NCBI RefSeq assembly: GCF_028369055.1
Contig: NZ_JAQNCZ010000005.1
Location: 186,001-250,000 of the forward strand
Origin: Cognatishimia sp. SS12
Lineage (GTDB): Bacteria; Pseudomonadota; Alphaproteobacteria; Rhodobacterales; Rhodobacteraceae
DNA: 64,000 bases
Direction: 5' to 3'
Part shown: positions 8,717 to 16,543 of the stretch, in pieces
Layout: the number at the start of each line of letters is the position of its first letter
How positions within the stretch are numbered: the stretch's first letter is position 1
Notes under the pieces: generated by a model
Seen by the model: the letters and a program-made list of their open reading frames with translations, nothing else
What the model was told of the DNA's origin: nothing
Databases searched by the model: none
Position numbers and translations under genes: made by a program

Positions 8717-9642
8717 GTGGATTTCTCCTGCACGAGGCCGACAAAGATGTCTTCCAAGCTGCTCTGTTCTGTCTGAAGGTCGCGCAGCTGCAGACCCGCC
8801 GCAGCCAGATCAGCCAGAAGTTTGGTGATCCCGGTGCGCTTGGCCTGCGTGTCGTAGGTATAGGTGAGCGTGCTGCCGTCGCCCGACAGCGCGATGTTTT
8901 CGGTCTGCAATGCCTCGGGCAACGCAGTCACGGGCTCTTGCAGCTCGATCTGCAACTGCTTTTGCCCCAGGCGTTTCATCAGCGCGGATTTTTCTTCGAC
9001 CAGCAACAATTCACCTTTGCTGATCACACCGATCCGGTCAGCGATGGCCTCGGCCTCTTCGATGTAATGTGTTGTCAGGATGATGGTCACGCCGGTGGCT
9101 TTCAGCTCGGCCACGATGTTCCACATATCTTTGCGCAGCTCGACGTCCACACCCGCGGTCGGTTCATCCAGGAACAGCACGCTGGGCTCATGGCTCAGCG
9201 CTTTGGCGATCAACACGCGCCGCTTCATGCCGCCGGACAGCTCCATGATGCGGTTGCCCCGTTTTTCCCAGAGCGACAACTGGCGCAGCAGTTTTTCGAG
9301 ATAGGCGTCATTGCGCGGCTTGCCGAACAGCCCGCGCGAGAAACGCACCGTGTTCATCACCGTTTCAAATGGCTCCAGGTTGATCTCCTGCGGGACAAGA
9401 CCAATCTTGCTGCGGGTGACGCGGAAATCCTTTTCGATGCAATGGCCGTCCACAAAGACGCTGCCGGAACTGCTGGTCGATATCCCGCAGATGGTTGAGA
9501 TCAGCGTGGTCTTTCCGGCCCCATTCGGGCCCAATAGCGCAAGAATTTCGCCGCGCTCAATTGAAAGGGTCACGCCCTTCAGCGCTTCAAAGCCACCCTC
9601 ATAGACCTTTTTGAGGTCATTTATTTCCAAAATTGCCGTCAT
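8713..9642 (-). CDS. ABC transporter ATP-binding protein (ABC-2 exporter partner)
   Basis: A nucleotide-binding subunit of ~309 residues starting at MTAILEI (ATG 9642-9640). A longer upstream frame exists but its first 45 codons do not resemble the family. Walker A is GPNGAGKTT (~38-46), the signature is LSGGMKRRV, Walker B is [12 protein letters not shown], and the switch His is in LTTHYIEE. The C-terminal ~80 residues are an accessory domain common in drug/polysaccharide exporters (DrrA/CcmA-like). It is translationally coupled by ATGA to the permease. Confidence 0.93.
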   Translation of the reverse strand: MTAILEINDLKKVYEGGFEALKGVTLSIERGEILALLGPNGAGKTTLISTICGISTSSSGSVFVDGHCIEKDFRVTRSKIGLVPQEINLEPFETVMNTVRFSRGLFGKPRNDAYLEKLLRQLSLWEKRGNRIMELSGGMKRRVLIAKALSHEPSVLFLDEPTAGVDVELRKDMWNIVAELKATGVTIILTTHYIEEAEAIADRIGVISKGELLLVEEKSALMKRLGQKQLQIELQEPVTALPEALQTENIALSGDGSTLTYTYDTQAKRTGITKLLADLAAAGLQLRDLQTEQSSLEDIFVGLVQEKST

Positions 9643-9704
9643 CACACCCTCTTCATCTCCCTCTGTACCTAGGGCCAAGCGGAAGCTACGCCAATAAGCG
9701 TTAT

Positions 9705-9717
9705 TGCATATGATGCA
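9705..9717. promoter_or_regulatory. Palindrome tgcat-atg-atgca upstream of the ABC exporter
   Basis: A 5-bp inverted repeat with a 3-nt centre, in AT-rich sequence ~63 nt upstream of the exporter ATPase start. Its position fits an operator for a TetR/MarR-like repressor of the exporter, but no regulator gene is adjacent. Confidence 0.25.
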
Positions 9718-9796
9718 TACGAATTTCATTTCCGGCACCGGCTGCGACCAATTCTGAAAAAAAATCGTTTCAATCAAATTTCCCGTCGCTTTGCCC

Positions 9797-9825
9797 TTGA
9801 CCCTTTTTTCCCCCTAAACTAAACC
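9797..9825 (+). promoter_or_regulatory. Promoter of the CAT tRNA gene
   Basis: TTGACC (9797-9802) and TAAACC (9820-9825) are separated by 17 nt, and the mature tRNA 5' end begins 13 nt further on. This is normal sigma-70 spacing for a tRNA gene. Confidence 0.5.
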
Positions 9826-9838
9826 CCGCTGCACTCAT

Positions 9839-9915
9839 GGCGCGGTAGCTCAGTTGGTTAGAGCGATCGACTCATAATCGATAGGTCGGGAGTTCAAGTC
9901 TCCCCCACGCCACCA
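9839..9915 (+). tRNA. tRNA with CAT anticodon (probably elongator tRNA-Met)
   Basis: A complete 77-nt cloverleaf with encoded CCA. The D stem is gctc/gagc, the anticodon stem atcga/tcgat with loop CTCATAA (anticodon 9873-9875), and the T arm gggag-TTCAAGT-ctccc. The discriminator base is A. The anticodon could be Met or a lysidine-modified Ile. I favour elongator Met on overall similarity but cannot exclude Ile. The acceptor stem has a C5:A68 mismatch (9843 with 9907). Confidence 0.92.
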
Positions 9916-9996
9916 CTTCCTCCCTTTGCATTTCGCGCCCAATCTCTCAGAGAATTGGCGCTTGGCCTCTGCGGCGTTTCTCGGTATGTGACGCCA

Positions 9997-10032
9997 TCCG
10001 GTCGCAGCCCACCCGGAGAACCAAAACAAGGG
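9997..10032 (+). promoter_or_regulatory. Class I preQ1 riboswitch controlling queC
   Basis: Hairpin tccgg (9997-10001) / ccgga (10013-10017) encloses the loop tcgcagcccac. An A-rich tail follows, gaaccaaaacaaggg (10018-10032). This is the preQ1-I H-type pseudoknot layout: 5-bp P1, C/A-rich loop, 15-nt tail. It strongly resembles, from memory, the well-studied Thermoanaerobacter preQ1 aptamer (GGTCGCAG...CCC and AACAAAACAAGGG). The aagggg-type Shine-Dalgarno of queC (AAGGGA, 10028-10033) is inside the tail, 5 nt before the ATG. Ligand binding would therefore hide the ribosome site and switch off translation of queC and the overlapping queD and queE. The downstream genes make preQ0/preQ1, which is the expected logic. 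Confidence 0.85.
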
Positions 10033-10038
10033 ATCATT

Positions 10039-10740
10039 ATGAAAACGATTGTTATCTGCTCAGGCGGACTGGATTCGGTGTCGCTCGCCCATATGGTGGC
10101 TGAGGAACATGAGCTCAGCCGCATCATTTCCTTTGACTATGGCCAACGCCATCGCAAAGAGGTCGACTTTGCCCGCGCCTGCGCTGCGCGTCTGAATGTG
10201 CCGTTTGACCTGATTGATCTGCAAAGCATCGGCGCGGCGCTCACCGGCTCTGCCCTGACGGATGACATCGACGTGCCAGATGGGCATTATGCCGAAGAAA
10301 GCATGCGTGTCACCGTCGTGCCCAATCGCAATGCCATCATGCTGACCGTCGCCTTTGGCGTGGCGGCCGCGCATGGGGCGGACGCCGTGGCGACCGCGGT
10401 CCATGGCGGGGATCATTTCATTTACCCGGACTGTCGCCCAAAATTCACCGAGGCGTTCAACACGATGCAGCAAGCCGCGCTGGATGGCTATGCGGACGTC
10501 ACGCTTTACACCCCATTTGTGCATCAGACCAAGGCCGACATCGTCACAGCCGGGGCCAAGCACAATACGCCCTTTGCCGACACATGGTCGTGCTACAAAG
10601 GCGGTGATGAGCACTGTGGGCGCTGCGGCACGTGTGTTGAGCGGCGCGAAGCGTTTGACATTGCTGGCGTGCCTGACCCGACCCGCTACGCCGACCCGGA
10701 TTTTTGGCGCAGCGCGCTTGCCGAAAAGGCGGCCAGCTGA
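10039..10740 (+). CDS. queC: 7-cyano-7-deazaguanine synthase QueC
   Basis: ATP-dependent conversion of 7-carboxy-7-deazaguanine plus ammonia to preQ0 in queuosine biosynthesis. The 233-residue protein has the PP-loop SGGLDS at residues 8-13 and a C-terminal zinc site C-x7-C-x2-C-x2-C (C185, C193, C196, C199 approx.). The ATG at 10039 is chosen because the protein then begins MKTIVICSGGLDS, and AAGGGA lies just upstream inside the riboswitch tail. It overlaps queD by one base (TGATG). First gene of queCDEF. Confidence 0.97.
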   Translation: MKTIVICSGGLDSVSLAHMVAEEHELSRIISFDYGQRHRKEVDFARACAARLNVPFDLIDLQSIGAALTGSALTDDIDVPDGHYAEESMRVTVVPNRNAIMLTVAFGVAAAHGADAVATAVHGGDHFIYPDCRPKFTEAFNTMQQAALDGYADVTLYTPFVHQTKADIVTAGAKHNTPFADTWSCYKGGDEHCGRCGTCVERREAFDIAGVPDPTRYADPDFWRSALAEKAAS

Positions 10741-11093
10741 TGTTTCGCATCGCAAAAGAGTTTCATTTCTCCGCCTCCCATCAGCTGACTCATCTGCCCC
10801 GCGATCACCAATGCGCGCGCCTGCATGGGCACAATTACGTCGTGACGGTCGAACTGGCCGCCGCAGAGTTGAACGCCGATGGTTTTGTGCGCGACTATGG
10901 CGAATTGCGCGCGCTCAAAGACTATATCGACGCGCGCTTTGACCACCGGCACCTGAACGACGTCTTTGACGGCATCAGCACCGCCGAAAACATGGCGCGG
11001 CATTTCTTTGACTGGTGTGCGGCCCGCTGGCCCGAAACCGTCGCGGTGCGCGTTTCAGAAACCCCAAAAACTTGGGCGGAGTATCGACCATGA
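10740..11093 (+). CDS. queD: 6-carboxy-5,6,7,8-tetrahydropterin synthase QueD
   Basis: Converts dihydroneopterin triphosphate to 6-carboxytetrahydropterin, the substrate of QueE. The 117-residue protein has the zinc ligands H14 (SASHQL), H29 and H31 (LHGH) and the catalytic Cys25 ([10 protein letters not shown]). [20 protein letters not shown] and a C-terminal [11 protein letters not shown] complete the family pattern. Start ATG 10740 overlaps the queC stop by one nucleotide, and the stop overlaps queE as ATGA, so the three genes are translationally coupled. Confidence 0.96.
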   Translation: MFRIAKEFHFSASHQLTHLPRDHQCARLHGHNYVVTVELAAAELNADGFVRDYGELRALKDYIDARFDHRHLNDVFDGISTAENMARHFFDWCAARWPETVAVRVSETPKTWAEYRP

Positions 11094-11800
11094 GCCGCCT
11101 GCGCATCGCAGAAATCTTTGGCCCCACCATTCAGGGCGAAGGCGCGCTGATCGGCGAGCCGACGGTGTTTGTACGCACCGGGGGCTGTGATTACCGCTGC
11201 GTTTGGTGCGACAGCCTGCATGCGGTGGACACCGAATATCGCCACAGCTGGTCCGCGATGCAAACAGAAGAGGTTTGGGCGCAGGTCCAAGAGCTCTCTG
11301 GCGGGCAGCCGATCACCGTGTCGCTCTCAGGCGGCAACCCGGCCATTCAGGATTTCGGCGCGCTGATCGCGCTTGGCAAAGCGCAGGGCTATCGTTTTGC
11401 CTGCGAAACCCAAGGCTCACTGGCCAAGCCGTGGTTTGGCGCGCTTGATACGCTGGTGCTCAGCCCCAAGCCGCCCTCCAGCGGGGAAACCCTGGATTGG
11501 GAGGTTTTTGCTGATTGTGTCACAGCCGGGCAGAGCGCCGGGCAAACCGTGATGAAAATCGTCATTTTCGACGATGAGGATTACGCTTGGGCCAAAGAGG
11601 CCGCCGCGCGATATCCAGATCTGCCGCTGTATCTGCAACCCGGTAACCCCGAGGTGGACCCGCAGGTGGCCGTCGCGGCGCAGGATGTCGCCGACCGCCT
11701 GCTGTGGCTGGTGGACAAAGTGACCAACGACCGATGGTTTGCCCCCCGCGTGCTGCCGCAGCTGCATGTGATCCTCTGGGGCAACCAGCGCGGCGTTTAA
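11090..11800 (+). CDS. queE: 7-carboxy-7-deazaguanine synthase QueE
   Basis: Radical SAM enzyme contracting 6-carboxytetrahydropterin to 7-carboxy-7-deazaguanine. The 236-residue protein has the short cluster loop C-x3-C-x2-C (C33, C37, C40 in [11 protein letters not shown]), which binds the [4Fe-4S] cluster, preceded by the IQGEG motif. [10 protein letters not shown] corresponds to the SAM-contacting GGEP-like motif; here the usual E is N. ATG 11090 overlaps the queD stop (ATGA). The alternative longer start at 11015 would read through queD and is not credible. Confidence 0.96.
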   Translation: MSRLRIAEIFGPTIQGEGALIGEPTVFVRTGGCDYRCVWCDSLHAVDTEYRHSWSAMQTEEVWAQVQELSGGQPITVSLSGGNPAIQDFGALIALGKAQGYRFACETQGSLAKPWFGALDTLVLSPKPPSSGETLDWEVFADCVTAGQSAGQTVMKIVIFDDEDYAWAKEAAARYPDLPLYLQPGNPEVDPQVAVAAQDVADRLLWLVDKVTNDRWFAPRVLPQLHVILWGNQRGV

Positions 11801-11819
11801 GACAAAACAGGAGCTTTCA

Positions 11820-12281
11820 ATGGACTCGATCTATAGCAACCTTCAGCAATTGGGCGGCAAAACCGAACTGCCCACCTCCCCCGAAGCGGCCGTGCTGGAG
11901 CGGGTGGAAAACCCGCAGGCCGATGTGGCCTACAACGTGCGCTTTACTGCGCCGGAATTCACCTCACTTTGCCCAATGACCGGCCAGCCGGATTTTGCAC
12001 ATTTGGTGATTGATTACGTGCCCGGCAAATGGCTGGTGGAAAGCAAATCTCTCAAGCTGTTTCTGGGGGCCTTCCGTAACCACGGGGCTTTTCACGAAGA
12101 TTGCACCGTGTCCATCGCCCGCCGTCTGGCCGACTTTCTGGAGCCACAGTGGCTGCGCATTGGCGGCTATTGGTATCCGCGCGGCGGCATTCCGATTGAT
12201 GTCTTCTGGCAAACCGGAGCCATGCCCGAAGGGGTCTGGATCCCGGACCAAGGCGTGCCCCCCTATCGCGGGCGCGGCTGA
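11820..12281 (+). CDS. queF: NADPH-dependent 7-cyano-7-deazaguanine reductase QueF
   Basis: Reduces the nitrile of preQ0 to the aminomethyl group of preQ1. This is the 153-residue unimodular type. The nucleophile Cys51 ([11 protein letters not shown]) and the QueF motif ESKSLKL with Glu74 are both present. It starts at ATG 11820 behind AGGAG (11811-11815), 19 nt after queE, and completes the preQ1 pathway on the same strand. A GTP cyclohydrolase is not in the window. Confidence 0.96.
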   Translation: MDSIYSNLQQLGGKTELPTSPEAAVLERVENPQADVAYNVRFTAPEFTSLCPMTGQPDFAHLVIDYVPGKWLVESKSLKLFLGAFRNHGAFHEDCTVSIARRLADFLEPQWLRIGGYWYPRGGIPIDVFWQTGAMPEGVWIPDQGVPPYRGRG

Positions 12282-12290
12282 CAACAAATG

Positions 12291-12311
12291 GGCCGCATCA
12301 TGGGTGCGGCC
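12291..12311 (+). terminator. Hairpin terminator after queF
   Basis: ggccgca (12291-12297) pairs with tgcggcc (12305-12311) around a 7-nt loop and is followed by acttta. The U-tract is short. It sits between convergent queF and hemE and may serve both. Confidence 0.55.
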
Positions 12312-12336
12312 ACTTTAGTCTACTGAGTGTGCCCGA

Positions 12337-13371
12337 TCACGCAGAGCGTACGGCGTCGATCATCAGTTGCACGTTCTCGGGGCTGGCGTCCGGAGTGATG
12401 CCATGCCCAAGATTGAAAATATGGGGGCCGCCGCTCAGCGCTTTGACAATGCGGCGGGTTTCGCTCACCAGATTTTCGCCGCCTGTCACCATGTGGGACG
12501 AGGCGAGATTGCCCTGCACACAGCCATCGGGCTGCACGTTCTGCGCCACCCATTCGGCAGTCACGCTGTCATCCACGGCCACGCAATCTGCGCCGGTGGC
12601 CTTGGCAAAGCCGACATAGCGTGCGCCTGCGCCGCGCGGGAAGGCAATGATCGGCGTATCAGGGTGCTTTTCCTTCAGCGCAGAGATGATGCGTTTGGTC
12701 GGCTCCAATGCATAACGATCAAAATCCGCCCCTTTCAGCGAACCCGCCCAACTGTCGAACAGCTTGATAACCTCTGCCCCGGCTTGGATTTGCTGGCTCA
12801 GATACTCAATTGTGCCGTCCACCAGACGGTCAATGATCTGCTGGAACAGCGCCGGGTTCTCATCTTTCAGCTGATGCGCTGGCCCTTGATCCGGTGTCCC
12901 GCGACCCGCCACCATATAGGTGGCCACCGTCCAGGGCGCACCGGCAAAGCCGATCAGCGTGGTTTCGCTGGGCAGCTCGCGGCGCAGAATGCGCACGGTT
13001 TCGTAGATCGGGGCAAGTTTGTCATGCACCCCATTGGCCGGGATCAGCGCGTCAAAATCCGCTTGGCTCTGAATGGTGGAGAGCCGCGGCCCCTCGCCGG
13101 TCACAAACCACAGATCCGCGCCCAACGCCTGCGGCAGCAACAGGATGTCCGCAAAGAGGATAGAGGCGTCAAAGCCATAGCGGCGGATCGGCTGCAGCGT
13201 CACCTCGGCGGCCAGTTCGGAATTGTAACACAGCGACAGGAAATCCCCGGCCTGCGCGCGGGTCGCGCGATACTCAGGCAAATAGCGCCCCGCCTGACGC
13301 ATCATCCAGATTGGTGGCGTCGGCAGGCGCTCTCCGGCCAATGCCCGCAGGATTGTTTTTTGCTGTGCCAT
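12337..13371 (-). CDS. hemE: Uroporphyrinogen decarboxylase
   Basis: Decarboxylates the four acetate chains of uroporphyrinogen III to give coproporphyrinogen III. The 344-residue protein shows the N-terminal signature [14 protein letters not shown], plus [20 protein letters not shown] and [13 protein letters not shown] near the C-terminus, all family landmarks. ATG 13371-13369 with GGTGGAG upstream is preferred. The frame extends 16 codons further but those lack family resemblance. It diverges from hemC, sharing the control region 13372-13484. Confidence 0.97.
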   Translation of the reverse strand: MAQQKTILRALAGERLPTPPIWMMRQAGRYLPEYRATRAQAGDFLSLCYNSELAAEVTLQPIRRYGFDASILFADILLLPQALGADLWFVTGEGPRLSTIQSQADFDALIPANGVHDKLAPIYETVRILRRELPSETTLIGFAGAPWTVATYMVAGRGTPDQGPAHQLKDENPALFQQIIDRLVDGTIEYLSQQIQAGAEVIKLFDSWAGSLKGADFDRYALEPTKRIISALKEKHPDTPIIAFPRGAGARYVGFAKATGADCVAVDDSVTAEWVAQNVQPDGCVQGNLASSHMVTGGENLVSETRRIVKALSGGPHIFNLGHGITPDASPENVQLMIDAVRSA

Positions 13372-13400
13372 GCTCCACCTCGTCAAAAAGTCTTTTGCTA

Positions 13401-13427
13401 GGTCTAGCGCCAGCGGCAAGATGTCAA
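13401..13427 (-). promoter_or_regulatory. Candidate hemE promoter
   Basis: On the minus strand, a consensus TTGACA (13427-13422) and TAGACC (13406-13401) are separated by 15 nt, 30 nt upstream of the hemE ATG. The spacing is short for sigma-70, so confidence is modest. Confidence 0.4.
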
Positions 13428-13484
13428 GGCCATGGCGACGCTAATGCGCTTGTCAGGACAATCTGGCGCGATTAGACCAGCGGC

Positions 13485-14441
13485 ATGACCGTGACTTTGC
13501 CTTCACCCGACTCCCCGCTGAAAATCGGCACCCGTGGCTCGCCCCTAGCACTGGCGCAAGCGCATGAAACCCGCGCGCGTCTGATGGCGGCCCTTGATCT
13601 GCCCGACGCGGCCTTTGCCATCGTGGTGATCCACACAACCGGCGATGACCGGCAGATGATCAATGCGGATCGCCCCTTGAAAGAGATCGGCAATAAGGGG
13701 CTTTTTACCAAGGAAATCGAAGAGGCAATGTTGCGCGGCGATATTGATATCGCGGTGCATTCCACCAAAGACATGCCAACGGAACAGCCGGCCGGGCTGG
13801 TTTTGGATACGTTCCTGCCACGCGAAGATGTGCGCGATGCCTTCATCTCGGCCAAATACGACTCGCTCGCGGCCCTGCCTGCGGGGGCGGTGGTTGGCAC
13901 CTCGTCTCTGCGCCGCAAAGCCCAGCTGATGACAACCCGGCCCGACCTCAACGTGGTGGAATTTCGCGGCAATGTGCAGACCCGGCTGAAAAAGCTGGAA
14001 GAAGGCGTTGCCGATTGTTCCTTTCTGGCGATGGCTGGCCTGTCGCGGCTCGGGCTTGCCGATAAGGCCGCCTCGGCGATTGAGCCGGAAGAGATGTTGC
14101 CCGCGGTGGCCCAGGGCGCGATCGGGATTGAACGGCGCGCAAGCGACAGCCGCGCCGCGCATCTGCTGGCAGCCATTCACGACGATGCCTGCGGCACCCG
14201 CGTGCTGTGTGAACGCGCGTTTCTGCGCGCCTTGGACGGGTCCTGCGAGACACCGATTGCGGCCTTGTCCGAGATTGTGGGCACACAAATCCACCTGCGC
14301 GGCGAAATTCTGCGCCCGGATGGCAGCGAGCGGTTGCAAACCGAAGGTCTGGCCACATTGGATGCCGCCGAAGAGCTGGGGCGCAAGCTCGGGGAACAGC
14401 TGCTGGCCCAGGCTGGCAAGGGATTTTTTGATTTCCGCTAA
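13485..14441 (+). CDS. hemC: Hydroxymethylbilane synthase (porphobilinogen deaminase)
   Basis: Polymerises four porphobilinogens into hydroxymethylbilane. The 318-residue protein has IGTRGSPLALAQA at the N-terminus, HSTKDMPTE, VVGTSSLRRKAQL and EFRGNVQTRL. The dipyrromethane-cofactor cysteine is in LDGSCETPIAAL. The start at 13485 gives a ~10-residue leader before the conserved core. It ends convergently with the following dehydrogenase gene, the two stop codons overlapping in the tetranucleotide ctaa (14438-14441). Pathway partner of hemE and hemF nearby. Confidence 0.97.
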   Translation: MTVTLPSPDSPLKIGTRGSPLALAQAHETRARLMAALDLPDAAFAIVVIHTTGDDRQMINADRPLKEIGNKGLFTKEIEEAMLRGDIDIAVHSTKDMPTEQPAGLVLDTFLPREDVRDAFISAKYDSLAALPAGAVVGTSSLRRKAQLMTTRPDLNVVEFRGNVQTRLKKLEEGVADCSFLAMAGLSRLGLADKAASAIEPEEMLPAVAQGAIGIERRASDSRAAHLLAAIHDDACGTRVLCERAFLRALDGSCETPIAALSEIVGTQIHLRGEILRPDGSERLQTEGLATLDAAEELGRKLGEQLLAQAGKGFFDFR

Positions 14442-15559
14442 GCGCGCGCGATCACCTCTGGTGTCAACTCTGCCATGTTGCGGCAGCCAATCTGCGCCAG
14501 CGCGATATGCAGATCGGCCTTGAGACTGTCGATGTAATCCGCAAGACCCTTTGCCCCCGCAGCCGCGATGGCAAAAGAAAACGGTCGCCCCATAAAGACG
14601 AAATCCGCGCCAAGCGCATAGGCTTTGATGATGTCCTCTCCGCTGCGCATCCCACTGTCGTAAAACACCGGGAAATCTGGCCCGACGGCTTGCCGGATCA
14701 GGGGCAGCGCATGGATCGGCGGCACACCGCTATCCAGCTGACGCCCCCCGTGGCTTGATACCTGAATGGCGTCCACACCAGCGGCCTGCGCCCGTTTTGC
14801 ATCCTCTGGGCAGAGCACACCTTTGAGCACCAGCCTGCCCTTCCAACGCGCACGCAGCTGCGCCAGCACATCCCAATCAGATCCGGCGCGACTGGCCGCG
14901 CGCTCAAACGCCCCGTAAGGCGCGCCAAAGTTGGCCATCTCAGGGCGTCCGCGCAGCAGCTGCGTCACTGACCAACGCGGATGCAGGGCAAAGTCCCAGA
15001 ATTGCGACAGCCCGATGCGAAACGGCATGACAAAACCGCGCCGCTGTTCGCGCAGCCGTCGACCCAGTTCGGGGACATCCACCGTGAAAATCAAGGTGTC
15101 ATACCCCGCCGCCTCGGCGCGGGCGATCAGCCCTTCGGCGTCAGAAAGCCCGCCACTAACGTAGAGCTGAAACCACGCCTGCCCGCCCGACCGCTGCTGC
15201 ATCTCCTCCAGTGAGGTGGTCGATAGCGTCGATACCCCCAGCGGGATACGATGCGCACGCGCGCAGTCTGCCATGCACCGATCTGCATCCGGCGAGGTCA
15301 TGTTGCACATGCCCATGGGCGCAATACCAAAGGGCAGCCCGGTTTCCGTGCCAAAGACTTTGCCGGCCAGACTGCGCTGCTGGACATTGCGCAGCACCTT
15401 GGGTTGCAGCCAGATATCGCTCAACATTTGCCGATTTCGCGCGTTGCCGGCCTCCAGCCCTGCCGCACCATCGATGTAATCAAACACCATCCGCGGCAGA
15501 TGACGGCGGGCCAAGCGTCGCGCGTCCTCATAAGAATGGATGCGAGATCGTGCACTCAT
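14438..15559 (-). CDS. FMN-dependent alpha-hydroxyacid dehydrogenase (LldD-like)
   Basis: A 373-residue TIM-barrel flavoprotein of the L-lactate dehydrogenase/glycolate oxidase family. It shows VFDYIDGAAGLE, FGIAPMGMCNMTSPDAD (FMN phosphate region), FQLYVSG, TVDVPELGRR and the active-site SSHGGRQLD, where His and Arg bind the substrate carboxylate, then FYDSGMRSGEDIIKA and GADFVFMGRPF. The middle of the signature has SSHGG where L-lactate dehydrogenase usually has SNHGG. The substrate is uncertain (lactate, mandelate or another 2-hydroxyacid). It has no signal peptide. It is inserted between hemC and hemF. Confidence 0.9.
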   Translation of the reverse strand: MSARSRIHSYEDARRLARRHLPRMVFDYIDGAAGLEAGNARNRQMLSDIWLQPKVLRNVQQRSLAGKVFGTETGLPFGIAPMGMCNMTSPDADRCMADCARAHRIPLGVSTLSTTSLEEMQQRSGGQAWFQLYVSGGLSDAEGLIARAEAAGYDTLIFTVDVPELGRRLREQRRGFVMPFRIGLSQFWDFALHPRWSVTQLLRGRPEMANFGAPYGAFERAASRAGSDWDVLAQLRARWKGRLVLKGVLCPEDAKRAQAAGVDAIQVSSHGGRQLDSGVPPIHALPLIRQAVGPDFPVFYDSGMRSGEDIIKAYALGADFVFMGRPFSFAIAAAGAKGLADYIDSLKADLHIALAQIGCRNMAELTPEVIARA

Positions 15560-15639
15560 CAGCTGCGGCCCTTTGTTTGCGTTGCGCCGATCTAAAAAGA
15601 CGGCTCAGCAAAAGGCAAGCGCAGTGCGACCCCGGGGTG

Positions 15640-16533
15640 TTAGATCCATTTTGCCAGCGGCGGCAGGCTCATCAAAACCGCATTGGCGTCATGGCCGGTT
15701 TCAAGGCCGAATTTTGTGCCACGGTCGTACACGAGGTTGTATTCCGCATAGAGCCCGCGATGCACCAACTGGGCCTCTTTTTCGGCATCGCCAAAATCCT
15801 GCACCCGCCGTTTTTCGACCAGCGGCAGGAAGGCGGGCAAAAAGGCGCGGCCGATATCCTGAACAAAGCTGAAATCAGCCTCCCAGTCGCCCGTGCAGTG
15901 ATCATCCAGAAAAATACCGCCAACGCCGCGCGCGCGGCCCCGATGCGGGATGTAGAAATACTCATCGGCCCAAGCCTTGAGGCGCGGGTAATGCGCCGGG
16001 TCATGGCGGTCACAATGGGTTTTCTGCACCGCATGAAAATGCGCCGTGTCCGCGTCGTACTCAAGGCAAGGATTAAGATCAGAACCACCGCCAAACCACC
16101 AGCCATGTGGTGTCCAGAACATGCGCGTGTTCATATGCACTGCTGGGCAATGCGGGTTCTGCATATGCGCCACAAGCGATATGCCCGACGCCCAAAAGCG
16201 CGGATCGTCCGCCATCCCGGGCAGGCCCTTGCGCGCTGCCATCGCGGCCTGCGCCCGCGCGCCGAGCGTGCCGTAGACGGCGGAGACATTGACGCCGACC
16301 TTTTCGAAAACGCGCCCGCCGCGCATAACCGACATCAGCCCGCCTCCGGCATCAGCGCCATCTTCAGAGGCGCGTTTGGTTTCAGTGACGTCAAATCGTC
16401 CCGGTGCCTGATCGGCAAAGGGGCCGGTATCATGGCTGTCTTCCAGCCCTTCAAAGGCTGCAACAATCTCATCGCGCAGGCTGCGGAACCAGTCGCTGGC
16501 ACGCGCCTTTTGCGCTTGCATCTCATCGGTCAT
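15640..16533 (-). CDS. hemF: Oxygen-dependent coproporphyrinogen III oxidase
   Basis: Aerobic oxidative decarboxylation of coproporphyrinogen III to protoporphyrinogen IX. The 297-residue protein contains the diagnostic HMNTRMFWTPHGWWFGGGSDLNPCLEY segment (in part), FLDDHCTGDWEADFSFVQDIG, and a C-terminal YNLVYDRGTKFGLETGHDANAVLMSLPP. It complements the oxygen-independent hemN at 31.5 kb, so the organism can make heme with and without oxygen. It follows the SDR gene by 10 nt on the same strand, so the two probably share a transcript. Confidence 0.97.
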   Translation of the reverse strand: MTDEMQAQKARASDWFRSLRDEIVAAFEGLEDSHDTGPFADQAPGRFDVTETKRASEDGADAGGGLMSVMRGGRVFEKVGVNVSAVYGTLGARAQAAMAARKGLPGMADDPRFWASGISLVAHMQNPHCPAVHMNTRMFWTPHGWWFGGGSDLNPCLEYDADTAHFHAVQKTHCDRHDPAHYPRLKAWADEYFYIPHRGRARGVGGIFLDDHCTGDWEADFSFVQDIGRAFLPAFLPLVEKRRVQDFGDAEKEAQLVHRGLYAEYNLVYDRGTKFGLETGHDANAVLMSLPPLAKWI

Positions 16534-16543
16534 GTCAAAGTCC

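Noticed and set aside
9839..9915. Integration site (att) at the tRNA gene
   Set aside because: No integrase, no repeated tRNA 3' fragment and no accessory island adjoin it. The flanks are core genes.
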